Assembly (NCBI RefSeq): GCF_008905045.1
Contig: NZ_VWMY01000017.1
Coordinates: 17,292 to 57,633, forward strand
Length of the DNA: 40,342 bases
Direction: 5' to 3'
Source of the DNA: Streptomyces albicerus
GTDB lineage: Bacteria > Actinomycetota > Actinomycetes > Streptomycetales > Streptomycetaceae
Shown here: in pieces, positions 16,799-24,967 of the stretch
Layout of the letters: every line of letters begins with the position of its first letter
How positions within the stretch are numbered: the first letter of the stretch is position 1
The notes under the pieces: model-generated
What the model saw: the letters and a program-made list of their open reading frames with translations, nothing else
Database searches by the model: none
What the model was told of the DNA's origin: nothing
Made by a program: the position numbers and the translations under genes

Positions 16799-16823
16799 GA
16801 GGCGCCAGCGCTTAGGGCGCCTC
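16799..16823 (+). terminator. Hairpin after the permease operon
   Basis: GAGGCGCC (16799-16806) and GGCGCCTC (16816-16823) form a perfect 8-bp stem with a 9-nt loop, 77 nt after the racemase-like gene and before the cellulase gene. Confidence 0.6.
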
Positions 16824-16871
16824 GCGGACGAGTCGCCGCCGATGCCTCCGGCGGTGGGAACGGAGTCGGTC

Positions 16872-18182
16872 GTGCCCCCAGCTGTCGGTACCCGTGTCCC
16901 GGTGTCGGTCTGTGTCTGTGTGCGTGTCCGGGGGCTCGCCGTCGCGCTCGCCGTGTCGGCGGTCGCCGTGACGGGGGTCGTGTGGTGCCCGGACGCGGCC
17001 GGCGGCGCTGCGGGCGCGGTTGCTTCCGAGCGTGTGCGTGTCTCGGACGTCGGAGCGGCGGTGCGACGGGAGCCGCAGTTCGTGGGCGTGGCGCAACGGG
17101 AGGCGGTGGTCCCGGGACCGAGGCGAGGAGACCAGCACGGTACGAGGCACGCCGCCCCCGACCCCACTGCCCCCGACCCCACTGCCCCCGACCCCACTTT
17201 CTGGGTCGACCCCGATTCCCGCGCCGCACAGCAGGCCGCCGAATGGCGTCGTACGGGACGGGACGCCGACGCCCAGCTCATGGACCGCATCGCCACCCGC
17301 CCCCAGGCCGAGTGGCTGTTCGACCCCGGGCCCCGGGAGCTGGTGCAGGCCCGCACCAGCGCCGCCGCACGTGAGGGCCGTACGGCGGTACTCGTCGCGT
17401 ACTACATTCCGCAGCGCGACTGCGGGTCCTACTCGGGCGGCGGAGCCGAGAGCGCGGCGGACTACCGGGAGTGGGCCGACGAGTTCGCGGCGGGGCTCGG
17501 CGACCGGGGCGCGTACGTGATCGTCGAGCCGGACGCCGTGGCGCAGGCGGTGTCGGGCTGCGACCGGATCGTGGCCAAGGACCGGTACGCACTGCTGGCG
17601 TACGCCGTGGACCGCTTCAAACGGCAGCCGGGTACCCGTGTCTATCTCGACGCGGGCAACTCCGCCTGGATCCCGGACACTTCACGGCTGGTCGAGCCGC
17701 TGAAGCAGTCGGGCATCGCGGGCGCCGACGGTTTCGCGCTGAACGTGTCCAACTTCCAGACGGACGCGGCCAGTTCGGCGTACGGGACCCGGCTGTCCGA
17801 GGCCCTCGACGGCAAGCACTTCGTGATCGACAGCAGCCGCAACGGCAACGGGCCGTACGTACCCGACGGCGGTGATGACAGTGACGGGGACGACGGGGGT
17901 GACGATGATGACGACGGCGACGATGGTGACTGGGACGATGCTGACGACGACGGTGACGGTGTCGCCGACGACGCGGGGATCATGGATGACGAGTCATGGT
18001 GCAACCCGCCCGGGCGAGCCCTAGGCACCCCGCCCACCGTGCAGACCGGCGTCCCGCTGCTCGACGCCTACCTGTGGATCAAGCGGCCGGGCGAGTCGGA
18101 CGGCACCTGCCGAGGTGGGCCGGACGCCGGGCAGTGGTGGCCTTCGTACGCGCTGGAGCTGGCCCGCAACGCGCGCGGGTGA
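16872..18182 (+). CDS. Secreted glycoside hydrolase family 6 cellulase
   Basis: A 436-residue GH6 enzyme (inverting cleavage of beta-1,4-glucan), probably exported. The N-terminus has an Arg-containing segment followed by a hydrophobic signal core (GLAVALAVSAVAVTGVVW). The catalytic domain begins near FWVDPDSRAA and includes VLVAYYIPQRDCGSYSGGGA (active-site Asp), YVIVEPDAVA, RVYLDAGNSAWIPD, GFALNVSNFQT, WCNPPGRALG and WIKRPGESDGTC. The GTG at 16872 has a GGAG 6 nt upstream; the ATG at 16842 is also open. Odd features: a VSVCVCVRVR repeat in the signal region, a triple PDPTA linker, and a roughly 40-residue Asp/Gly-rich insertion just before WCNPPGRALG with DGDGVADD, a calcium-loop-like pattern. 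Confidence 0.88.
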   Translation: MPPAVGTRVPVSVCVCVRVRGLAVALAVSAVAVTGVVWCPDAAGGAAGAVASERVRVSDVGAAVRREPQFVGVAQREAVVPGPRRGDQHGTRHAAPDPTAPDPTAPDPTFWVDPDSRAAQQAAEWRRTGRDADAQLMDRIATRPQAEWLFDPGPRELVQARTSAAAREGRTAVLVAYYIPQRDCGSYSGGGAESAADYREWADEFAAGLGDRGAYVIVEPDAVAQAVSGCDRIVAKDRYALLAYAVDRFKRQPGTRVYLDAGNSAWIPDTSRLVEPLKQSGIAGADGFALNVSNFQTDAASSAYGTRLSEALDGKHFVIDSSRNGNGPYVPDGGDDSDGDDGGDDDDDGDDGDWDDADDDGDGVADDAGIMDDESWCNPPGRALGTPPTVQTGVPLLDAYLWIKRPGESDGTCRGGPDAGQWWPSYALELARNARG

Positions 18183-18210
18183 GCCATGAGTCGGCGGCCG
18201 CGCGCGGGCT

Positions 18211-19077
18211 TCACCCGGCGAGTTCCTTGCGGATGCGGTCCAGCATGAACGCCGAGGACTCGCGGGCCCGTTCCTCCCACGCGAAGACGCAGGCCGTGGC
18301 GACCCCGTCGAAGTCCAGCTCGCGCAGGGTGCCGAAGAACGTGTCCCAGTCGACCTCGCCCTGCCCGATGTCCAGGTGTTGGTGGATCCGGGCCGTCGTG
18401 CCGGGCGGGTTGAGGATGTAGCGCAGCCCGGACGAACCCTTGTGGTTGAACGAGTCCGCGATGTGCACGTGCCGCAGCTTGTCGCCCGCGTACCGCATCA
18501 TCGCCGCGATGTCAGCCGTCGGATCGGCGCCGGACAGGTGGAAGGTGTGCGGGGCGCAGTAGAGGTAGTTCACCCAGGGCTTGTTGATGGCGCGGACCAG
18601 GTCCACGGCCGGGGTGTTCTCCTCGCAGAAGTCGTCGGGATGGGCCTCCAGGTTGAGCGCGATGCCCTCGCGCTCGAACACCGGCAGCAGCTCCTCCAGA
18701 GAGCGCCAGAACGCGGCCTCGCTCTCGGCGGCCTTCTCCGGGCGGCCGTTGAACTCCGAGTTCATCAGCGGACATTCGAGCTCGGACGTGATCTCGATCA
18801 TCCGCTTCCAGTACCGTACGGCGGCCTGCCGCTCGGTCTCGTCGGGTGAGGACCACTTGTACAGCGGCAGGACGGAGGACAGCCGGACGCCGTGTGTCCG
18901 CAGGGACTTCTTCAGCGCCGCGATGCGCTCGTCGTCCGCCCGTGGATGCAGGAAGAACGGCATGAAGTCGTCGCGCGGCGACAACTCGATGTAGCCGTAG
19001 CCGAGTTCGGCGACCGTGCGGACCATCTCGTCCAGGGGGAGGGACCGGAGCATGTACGGGTCGAGGGCGATCTTCAT
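18211..19077 (-). CDS. Sugar phosphate isomerase/epimerase (xylose isomerase-like TIM barrel)
   Basis: A 288-residue TIM-barrel protein of the AP-endonuclease 2/IolE-like superfamily, whose members isomerise, epimerise or dehydrate sugars with a divalent metal. Family features are MKIALDPYMLRSLPLDEMVR, ELGYGYIELSPR, LNLEAHPDDF (metal-site Glu and His), VHIADS with the metal-site His, and the C-terminal GEVDWDTFFGTL. The ATG at 19077 overlaps the stop of the dehydrogenase gene by 4 nt (ATGA), so the pair is translationally coupled. The substrate is unknown; the pairing with a Gfo/Idh/MocA enzyme suggests inositol or sugar catabolism. Confidence 0.88.
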   Translation of the reverse strand: MKIALDPYMLRSLPLDEMVRTVAELGYGYIELSPRDDFMPFFLHPRADDERIAALKKSLRTHGVRLSSVLPLYKWSSPDETERQAAVRYWKRMIEITSELECPLMNSEFNGRPEKAAESEAAFWRSLEELLPVFEREGIALNLEAHPDDFCEENTPAVDLVRAINKPWVNYLYCAPHTFHLSGADPTADIAAMMRYAGDKLRHVHIADSFNHKGSSGLRYILNPPGTTARIHQHLDIGQGEVDWDTFFGTLRELDFDGVATACVFAWEERARESSAFMLDRIRKELAG

Positions 19078-20093
19078 GCGGTGCCTCCGTAAAGGGCGGG
19101 GCGGGGCTTCATGTCGACGGTGACGACAGTGCCGTCCGAGTCCAGGGACTTCACCGCGGCGTCGGTGATGACGGTCGCGGCGTAACCGTCCCAGGCGGAC
19201 GGGCCGTTGGGCTCGGTACCCGCCTCGACGGAGGCGATCCACTCGCGGAACTCGGTGTCGAAGGCATCCACGAACCGGCCCTTCCAGTCCTGCAGCACGG
19301 CGGTGCTGTGCCGCCCGGCGCCACGGACGGCGACGGAAGCCGGGTCGGGCAGCCGGACCAGGCCGTCCTCACCGACGGTCTCGCACTGGATGTCGTAGCC
19401 GTACTGGCAGTTGACGAAGACCTCGAGGTCGATACGGACGCCGCCGGCGGTCTCGAAGTACATGATCTGCGGGTCCTTCAGATGCGCGAAGCGCTTGCTC
19501 GTGGCGCGCGGAGTGATCACCTGGGCGGAGACGATCTCGTCGTCGAGCAGCCAGCGCAGTACGTCGATCTCGTGAACGGCGGTGTCCTGCGCGGCCATGT
19601 GGGAGGTGTACGCGTCCGGGACGGTGGGGTTGCGGTGGGCGCAGTGCACGATCAGCGGGGCGCCGATGCCACCGGCGGCGAGAACCTCCTTCATCTGGCG
19701 GTAGCCCACGTCGAAGCGGCGCATGAAGCCGACCTGGACCAGGCGGCGGCCGTGCGCTCGCTCGGCCTCGACGATCCTCAGGCAGTCCTCGGCGGTGGTG
19801 GCGAGGGGCTTCTCGCAGAACACCGGTTTTCCGGCGGCGATCGCGGTCAGGACGTGTTCGGCGTGGGTGGGGCCCCAGGAGGTGACGAGGACGGCGTCCA
19901 CCTCGGGAGAGTCGATCAGGTCGGCGGCGGTGGGCAGCGCGGTGGCGCCGACGCGGGCGGCGACCTCGGCCGCGCGGGCCGCGTCGATGTCCGTCACCGC
20001 GGCGACCCGCGCCCCGGTGACGACGTCGGTGAGACGCCGGACGTGGTCCTGGCCGATCATTCCGGCGCCGATGACGCCTACACGTACGGTCAT
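19074..20093 (-). CDS. Gfo/Idh/MocA family oxidoreductase (inositol 2-dehydrogenase-like)
   Basis: A 339-residue NAD(P)-dependent dehydrogenase. The Rossmann motif is GVIGAGMIGQDHVRRL at residues 6-21, and the family motif CEKPLATT is near residue 95. The catalytic region DTAVHEIDVLRWLL contains the expected Asp and His of inositol dehydrogenases. The C-terminal beta-sheet domain is complete. It closely resembles actinobacterial inositol 2-dehydrogenases, but related enzymes act on other polyols, so I give no symbol. It is the first gene of a two-gene operon divergent from a LacI regulator, with a palindrome in the shared promoter region. Confidence 0.88.
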   Translation of the reverse strand: MTVRVGVIGAGMIGQDHVRRLTDVVTGARVAAVTDIDAARAAEVAARVGATALPTAADLIDSPEVDAVLVTSWGPTHAEHVLTAIAAGKPVFCEKPLATTAEDCLRIVEAERAHGRRLVQVGFMRRFDVGYRQMKEVLAAGGIGAPLIVHCAHRNPTVPDAYTSHMAAQDTAVHEIDVLRWLLDDEIVSAQVITPRATSKRFAHLKDPQIMYFETAGGVRIDLEVFVNCQYGYDIQCETVGEDGLVRLPDPASVAVRGAGRHSTAVLQDWKGRFVDAFDTEFREWIASVEAGTEPNGPSAWDGYAATVITDAAVKSLDSDGTVVTVDMKPRPALYGGTA

Positions 20094-20175
20094 GGTCGGA
20101 TCCTTCGCTCCGGAGCTCCGGGAGGGGGTGACAGAGGGGGGGCGACAGATGAACCGAGGTGAGCTGTCGCGCTCT

Positions 20176-20191
20176 ACTAGCGCGCGCTAGT
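20176..20191. promoter_or_regulatory. LacI-family operator
   Basis: ACTAGCGCGCGCTAGT is a perfect 16-bp palindrome with a central CG, as is usual for LacI-family sites. It lies 83 nt upstream of the dehydrogenase start and 73 nt before the earliest start of the LacI gene, so one site could serve both directions. Confidence 0.8.
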
Positions 20192-20263
20192 GCGAGTACG
20201 ATGACCCCTGTTCAAATGTCATGTCAATAGGTTGTTGCCGAAGGATTTTGTGCTCGTCCGGGG

Positions 20264-21349
20264 ATGGGGGAGCACGGGAGGATGGGTGCACACGTGGATG
20301 TATCGGGCAGCCAACGCCTGGACGGGGCGGCGAAACAGCGCCCCACCATGGCGGACGTCGCCGCGAAGGCCGGTGTCTCCCGGGCACTGGTCTCGATCGT
20401 CTTCCGCGACCAGCCGGGTGCGAGCCGGGAGACCCGCGAGCGGGTGCTGCGCGTGGCCGACGAGATCGGCTACCGGCCGGACAGCGCGGCCCGGCTGCTC
20501 GCCCGCGGCCGCAGCCGCACGCTCGGCGTGGTCCTGTCCGTGCACCAGACCTTCCAGGCCGACCTGGTCGATAGCATCTACCCCGAGGCCGAGCGGCTCG
20601 GCTATGACGTGCTGCTGTCCGCGCACGCCCCCGGCCGTGCCGAGGGCAAGGTCGTCGAGGCGCTGCTCAGCCACCGCTGTGAGGCGCTGATCCTGCTCGG
20701 CCCGGGGGCCGACCCCGGGTATCTCGACGAACTGGGCCGCCGCACCGTCGCCGTCTCGGTCGGCCGCCATCTGCCCGGTGTGCACGTCGACAGCGTGCAC
20801 ACCGCCGAGGCGAAGGGGGTACGGCAGGCCATCGATCACCTCGTCGAGCTGGGCCACCGGCGCATCGCCCACGTCGACGGCGGCCGCGGTCCGGGCTCCG
20901 CCGAGCGCCGCCGCGCCTATCGCGCAGCGATGCGCCGGCACGGACTGGCCGAGGAGATCCGGGTGATCCCGGGTGCCCACACGGAGGAGGCGGGGATCGA
21001 CTCCGGACGTCTGCTCGTGGCCGAGGCCGAGCGCTCCGGCCGGGCGGTGCTGCCCACGGCGGTCCTGGCAGGCAACGACCGTTGTGCGATGGGCCTGTTG
21101 ATCACGTTCGCGCGGGCGGGCGTCGAGGTGCCGGCCGAGGTGTCGGTCGTGGGCTACGACGACAGCCACCTGTCGCATCTGATGCCGATCGGCCTGACGA
21201 CGGTCCGTCAGGATGCCGTGCTCATGGCGGAGTACGCGGTGCGGTTTGCCGTGGAGCGGTTGGAGAACGCGGAGTTGGTGCCGCGGGAGGCGGTGTTGGA
21301 TCCGAAGTTGGTGGTGCGGGGGAGCAGCGGGGTGGCTCGCGCCGGGTGA
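20264..21349 (+). CDS. LacI-family transcriptional regulator
   Basis: A 361-residue LacI-type repressor. The helix-turn-helix and hinge region begin at about residue 28 (PTMADVAAKAGVSRALVSIV) and run to YRPDSAARLLARGRSRTLGV. The periplasmic-binding-protein-like effector domain follows, with GHRRIAHVDGG, AVLAGNDRCAMGLL, VSVVGYDDSHLS and LTTVRQDAVLMAEYAV. It likely represses the divergent dehydrogenase/isomerase operon and itself until its sugar or polyol ligand is present. The start is uncertain: the ATGs at 20264 and 20282 and the GTG at 20294 are in frame, and the only strong ribosome-binding sequence (GGGAGG, 20276-20281) fits the GTG best. Confidence 0.9.
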   Translation: MGEHGRMGAHVDVSGSQRLDGAAKQRPTMADVAAKAGVSRALVSIVFRDQPGASRETRERVLRVADEIGYRPDSAARLLARGRSRTLGVVLSVHQTFQADLVDSIYPEAERLGYDVLLSAHAPGRAEGKVVEALLSHRCEALILLGPGADPGYLDELGRRTVAVSVGRHLPGVHVDSVHTAEAKGVRQAIDHLVELGHRRIAHVDGGRGPGSAERRRAYRAAMRRHGLAEEIRVIPGAHTEEAGIDSGRLLVAEAERSGRAVLPTAVLAGNDRCAMGLLITFARAGVEVPAEVSVVGYDDSHLSHLMPIGLTTVRQDAVLMAEYAVRFAVERLENAELVPREAVLDPKLVVRGSSGVARAG

Positions 21350-21400
21350 CGGGCGGTGGGGTTGGGGTGGGGGTCATCGGGTCAGGGTGCGGCAGCTACT

Positions 21401-21436
21401 CGCTGACCCGCTGACCCGCTGACCGCTGACCCGCTG
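21401..21436. repeat. Short tandem repeat downstream of the LacI gene
   Basis: Four copies of a 7-8 nt unit (GCTGACCC, one copy a base short) give TGA at 21404, 21412, 21420 and 21427. It ends 7 nt before the stop of the convergent hexapeptide-repeat gene. Confidence 0.8.
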
Positions 21437-21442
21437 TCTCGA

Positions 21443-22042
21443 CTACTCGTCGAGTTCGCGGTCGCTGAGATGTGCGCTGTAGAAGTCGGTCTGGCGGGCC
21501 ATGATGTCCCGCATGGAGGTGCCGCGGGGGACCCCGTAGACCGTTCCCGGGAAATCCAACTCCCGCTGGACTTCCCACAGTTCGTCATGCCGGTCGGGGG
21601 AGAAGAGCTGGGCTTCCGGCGCGCCTGCGGCGATCCAGCCGATGGGTACGACCGTGCCGGGCGGCAGGATCGAGTTGGCCTGCAGCACGCTGTTGATCCG
21701 CAGCTCCGAACCGGCGCCCGCCACCGCTCCGGGAAAGGTGGAGGCTCCGGTGGCCACGAAGACCTCGTCCTCGATCCGGGCGCCGTTGACGTGGGCGTGC
21801 GGGCCGATGAGTACGGCGTCTCCGATGATCGCGGGGTGCCGTTGGCGTCCCCGTACGAGGGCGTTCTCCATGACGACGACATCCGCGCCGATCCGTACCT
21901 CGCCGTCCTCCGCGCTGAGCACGGCGCCGTGCAGCACACGGGCGCGCTCGCCGAGGGTGACGGCGCCGCAGAGGACGGCCGTCGGGGCGACGTACGCGGA
22001 GGCCGGGACGACGGGGCGCTGCCCGCGGTGTTCGATCAGCAT
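21443..22042 (-). CDS. Gamma-carbonic anhydrase-like hexapeptide-repeat protein
   Basis: A 199-residue left-handed beta-helix protein of the gamma-carbonic-anhydrase-like family. It has hexapeptide repeats from about residue 17 to 125 (APTAVLCGAVTLGERARVLH, GAVLIGPHAHVNGARI and similar). RGRQRHPAII and IGPHAHVNG supply three His in the positions used for metal binding. Anhydrase activity is not assured: many homologs are inactive or have other roles. The last 40 residues form helices outside the barrel (RHDELWEVQRELDFPGTVYG). It lies 9 nt after the stop of the RidA gene on the same strand, so the two are probably co-transcribed. Confidence 0.85.
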   Translation of the reverse strand: MLIEHRGQRPVVPASAYVAPTAVLCGAVTLGERARVLHGAVLSAEDGEVRIGADVVVMENALVRGRQRHPAIIGDAVLIGPHAHVNGARIEDEVFVATGASTFPGAVAGAGSELRINSVLQANSILPPGTVVPIGWIAAGAPEAQLFSPDRHDELWEVQRELDFPGTVYGVPRGTSMRDIMARQTDFYSAHLSDRELDE

Positions 22043-22051
22043 GGGGTGACT

Positions 22052-22531
22052 CTAGGCCCGGGCGGCGTCGGTGCCGGTACCGGTGTCGGCGTGGGTGTGT
22101 CTGTCGGTGTCTCCGTCGGTGTCGGCGTGCGGCTCCGGTACGACGGCGGTCGCGGTGATCTCCACGAGCTGGCCCGGGTAGCCGAGGCAGGAGACGCCGA
22201 GGAGGGTCGACGAGTGCGGGCCGGTGCTGAGGCGGGAGGCCTCCACGACGTCCCACACCTCGGAGAGCACGGCGGGATCACTGCTCACGACATACACGTC
22301 GGTGTACGCGACATGCTCGAAGTCGCTGCCGATCGCCCGGAGTTGCTCGCCCAGGTTCGCGACCACCCGCTCGGCCTGACGTACGGGGTCGCCAGGGCCG
22401 ACGAGCTCACCGTCGGCGTTGAGCGGCACGGACCCGGCGAGGAAAGCGAGGCGCGTGCCCGCTTCGACCACGGAGGCGTGGGAGTAGGTGGGTGGTGTGA
22501 AGAGAGTGGGGACGGTGACGCGCTTGAGCAT
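22052..22531 (-). CDS. RidA family protein with a repetitive C-terminal tail
   Basis: A 159-residue RidA/YjgF-type protein. The family hydrolyses reactive enamine/imine intermediates released by PLP enzymes, although some subfamilies lack this activity. Visible features are PPTYSHASVVEAGTRLAFLA, AERVVANLGEQLRAIG, DVYVVSSDPAVLSEVWDVVE and STLLGVSCLGYPGQLVEITA, which ends the normal domain. The ATG at 22531 has a GGAAGG site upstream. After TAVVPEP the protein adds about 25 residues of Asp/Thr/His/Gly repeat (HADTDGDTDRHTHADTGTGT) encoded by a GTGTCGG-like microsatellite at 22065-22128. This tail is not part of the fold. Confidence 0.88.
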   Translation of the reverse strand: MLKRVTVPTLFTPPTYSHASVVEAGTRLAFLAGSVPLNADGELVGPGDPVRQAERVVANLGEQLRAIGSDFEHVAYTDVYVVSSDPAVLSEVWDVVEASRLSTGPHSSTLLGVSCLGYPGQLVEITATAVVPEPHADTDGDTDRHTHADTGTGTDAARA

Positions 22532-22663
22532 GGCGGCCTTCCGGGGTCGTCGCGGGGCAACTCGCCGATGATGCGCGTGCCCGGCACGCGGCCGCATCCT
22601 CTTTTCGCGTCACCCGCCCCGGCCGTCACAGCGCCACGAAGCCGGCGGTGCTTTCCCGGGCGT

Positions 22664-22690
22664 TGCGTGTACGTGTACGCGTACGTGTCA
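22664..22690. repeat. GTGTAC microsatellite at the pyrophosphohydrolase stop
   Basis: About four hexamers of CGTGTA/CGCGTA type run into the stop codon of the downstream-lying gene (TCA at 22688-22690 on the plus strand). Nothing else is visible in 22532-22687. Confidence 0.8.
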
Positions 22691-23131
22691 ATCGCCTGGC
22701 AGGTGCCTCGGGCTCAACTGCCGGGCCGATGGCTCCCATCCCTGCTTCCGCAGCACGTCCGACACGTCCGGAGCCAGGTAGTGGTCGCCCTTGAGGACCT
22801 TGCCGTCGGCCCGGCGGCTGACCCGTCCGTCGGGCCCCAGCTTCGTCATGTTGGCGCGGTGGATCTCGGCGATCACCTCGTCGAGGTCGATGCCGTGCAC
22901 AAGCGCGGTGCCGTAGGCGACGTACACGACGTCCGCGAGTTCGTGCGCCAGCCGGTCGAGCGGCCCGGTGACGGACACCTCCGTCACCTCGGCGGCCTCC
23001 TCGGCCAGCAACTCACCGCGATGCGCGGCGAGTTCCGGGGAGACCTCGGTAGGTGTCGTACGGGTGTCAAGTCCGAAGGCCAGGTGAAATTCACGGACGA
23101 GACGTGCGGGGGAGGAGGGGGAGGAGTGCAT
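22688..23131 (-). CDS. MazG/PRA-PH-like nucleotide pyrophosphohydrolase
   Basis: A 147-residue all-alpha NTP pyrophosphohydrolase-type protein (phosphoribosyl-ATP pyrophosphohydrolase-like domain). It hydrolyses a nucleotide to the monophosphate and pyrophosphate; the natural substrate is unknown. The metal-binding signature is LLAEEAAEVTEVS with LAHELADVVYVAYGTALVHG. The typical C-terminal substrate loop is IHRANMTKLGPDGRVSRRAD followed by GKVLKGDHY. Length fits the single-domain family. It stands alone: the RidA gene is 156 nt away on the same strand and the amidase is divergent. Confidence 0.87.
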   Translation of the reverse strand: MHSSPSSPARLVREFHLAFGLDTRTTPTEVSPELAAHRGELLAEEAAEVTEVSVTGPLDRLAHELADVVYVAYGTALVHGIDLDEVIAEIHRANMTKLGPDGRVSRRADGKVLKGDHYLAPDVSDVLRKQGWEPSARQLSPRHLPGD

Positions 23132-23271
23132 CCGGGGATTTTATCGGGGGCCACGGACAGGTCCGATGACTCGACCCTCTATGCTCCGTTGAGTCTTCAA
23201 GCATGGTCGGAGTGTGGGCCCTGGATGCCCCGCCGCCGTCAGGAACGACCAGGAACACCTAAGGAACCCCC

Positions 23272-24420
23272 ATGACTGTTCCCCCCACCCCCTCCACCCC
23301 TCCCACCTCTCACCGGGCTGGCTCCCGCGTCACGCGGCGCGGGCTGATCGGCGCGGCGGGCGCGGTCGCGGCGGGCGCGGCGCTCACCCCCGTCGTGATG
23401 GCCAACACCGGTTCGGACGCGGCCGGTTCGGACACCAACGACTCCGAGCCCGGTACGACCGCCGAGACCTTCCCCAAGACCCGCGCCAAGGAGGCCACGG
23501 GCGAGACACCCGTCGAGGCCGCCTTCCCCATCGGCTACGTGGGCCTGCGCTGGGCCGGCACCCGGGAGGCGACGGGCGGCGGCATCCGGCTGACCGGTGC
23601 CGACGGCGCCACGGGCACCTGGAAGTCCCTGAGCGGCAGCGGCTGTTCGGACAGCAACGGCGGAGCGCTGCTCATCTCCGCGGACAAGGCCGCGGGTTAT
23701 GAGCTGAAGGCCCCCGACGGCGCCACCGGTCTGCGTTCGCTGGCCATCGACACCACCCAGGGCCCGAAGCGCAAGGTGGCCGTACCGTCGGACACCACGC
23801 GCGTGCGTGGCGTCGCCTACCTCTCGCGCGCGGCCTGGGGCGCGGACGAGTCGCTCCGCTTCAAGCCGGACGGCACGGAGAACTCGCCGACGGCGTACTA
23901 CCCGTTCCAGACCCTCACGGTCCACCACACCGCCACCGCCAACGACGACCCGGACCCGGCCGCCACGGTGCGCGCGATCTACCAGCTCCACGCGATCACC
24001 AACGACTGGGGCGACATCGGCTACCACTTCCTCATCGACGAGAAGGGCACCATCTACGAGGGCCGTTACTCGGGTGACGACGGCATCCCGGCCCACGACG
24101 CGGACGGCAAGCTCGTCACCGCCTTCCACGTCGGCGGCTTCAACTCGGGCAACCTCGGCATCGCCCTCCTCGGCACGCTGGTCGACCAGGGCCCGACCGA
24201 CGCGGCCCGCGCCTCCCTCACCCGCCTGGTCCGCGTCCTCACCCGCTTCCACGGCGTCGACCCCCAGGCCCAGGTCACCTACACGAACCCGGTCAACGGC
24301 ACCACGAAGGACGTCCCCGAAATCAGCGGCCACCGCGACTGGATGGAGACGGAGTGCCCGGGTGAAGTGATGTACGGCGAACTGACGACGCTGCGGAAGG
24401 CTGTGGCGGGCGGGCGCTGA
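23272..24420 (+). CDS. Tat-exported N-acetylmuramoyl-L-alanine amidase (PGRP-type)
   Basis: A 382-residue peptidoglycan amidase that cuts between MurNAc and the stem peptide. The twin-arginine signal is VTRRGLIGAAGAVAAGAAL (Arg22-Arg23). A beta-rich region of unknown role follows (about 70-170), then the peptidoglycan-recognition amidase domain (about 180-375). In it the zinc-site pattern is visible as LTVHHTATAN, FHVGGFN and ISGHRDWMETECPG, with YHFLIDEKGTIYEGR between. AAGGA precedes the ATG at 23272. It is monocistronic with a strong terminator and should act in cell-wall remodelling outside the membrane. Confidence 0.92.
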   Translation: MTVPPTPSTPPTSHRAGSRVTRRGLIGAAGAVAAGAALTPVVMANTGSDAAGSDTNDSEPGTTAETFPKTRAKEATGETPVEAAFPIGYVGLRWAGTREATGGGIRLTGADGATGTWKSLSGSGCSDSNGGALLISADKAAGYELKAPDGATGLRSLAIDTTQGPKRKVAVPSDTTRVRGVAYLSRAAWGADESLRFKPDGTENSPTAYYPFQTLTVHHTATANDDPDPAATVRAIYQLHAITNDWGDIGYHFLIDEKGTIYEGRYSGDDGIPAHDADGKLVTAFHVGGFNSGNLGIALLGTLVDQGPTDAARASLTRLVRVLTRFHGVDPQAQVTYTNPVNGTTKDVPEISGHRDWMETECPGEVMYGELTTLRKAVAGGR

Positions 24421-24455
24421 GTGCGGGCGCACCAAAGCGCTGTCCACCAGCAAAC

Positions 24456-24504
24456 GGGCCCGGGAGGCGTGGTCGTGCGAAACGTTGTACGCCACCCCGG
24501 GCCC
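24456..24504 (+). terminator. Amidase terminator hairpin
   Basis: GGGCCCGGG (24456-24464) pairs with CCCGGGCCC (24496-24504), and the inner GGCGT/ACGCC (24466-24470, 24489-24493) extends the stem. It lies 35 nt after the amidase stop. Confidence 0.85.
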
Positions 24505-24967
24505 GAACGGGGTCGATCCTGTAACTCTGCGGCCAAGGAGAGCGCTGCGGCCAAGGAGCGGGCCTGATTCTCTGCGCACCCCAAGCTGCGCCCGCGTCGA
24601 CGTACGCCGAGACGCTAGGCGTTCTGGCGGTGGGATTCGATCAGACAGTCGGTCGCGTGCGTGGGTGAGGACGGAGTACGGCGCTGTCTCGCGCGAGTAC
24701 GACTGCCAGGATGAGCGGGCCCGAGGGGCGAGCGCACCCCTGGGCCTCCTGAAAGCCTCAGTGCGGACCACCGGCCCTCCGTCTCTCTGCACGGAGAGCG
24801 CGACAGACTCGTCCGCCCCGACCAACTCCCGCAACCTGGCCCGAGTTTCGGCATCGCCCCATTGCACAACCTCGGCCTCACAGGATGACTTTCGCCCCCA
24901 CACGAGTCCACCTTGAAGAGAAGCCCGAGGGAGACGGCTCCCCCGATCTCGCCGTCGCTGAGGATGC
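24505..24967 (-). other. Region without a recognisable intact gene
   Basis: This 463-nt stretch lacks a convincing gene. A minus-strand frame from 24903 downward begins with codon-like sequence (EVVQWGDAETRARLRELVGA, then DESVALSVQRDG) and decays into Arg/Ser-rich nonsense around 24700. It may be the start of a decayed small gene. I cannot name the family. Confidence 0.35.

Noticed and set aside
24630..24660. A tRNA T-loop-like GGATTCGATC
   Set aside because: No T-stem pairing and no acceptor or D-arm partners nearby.
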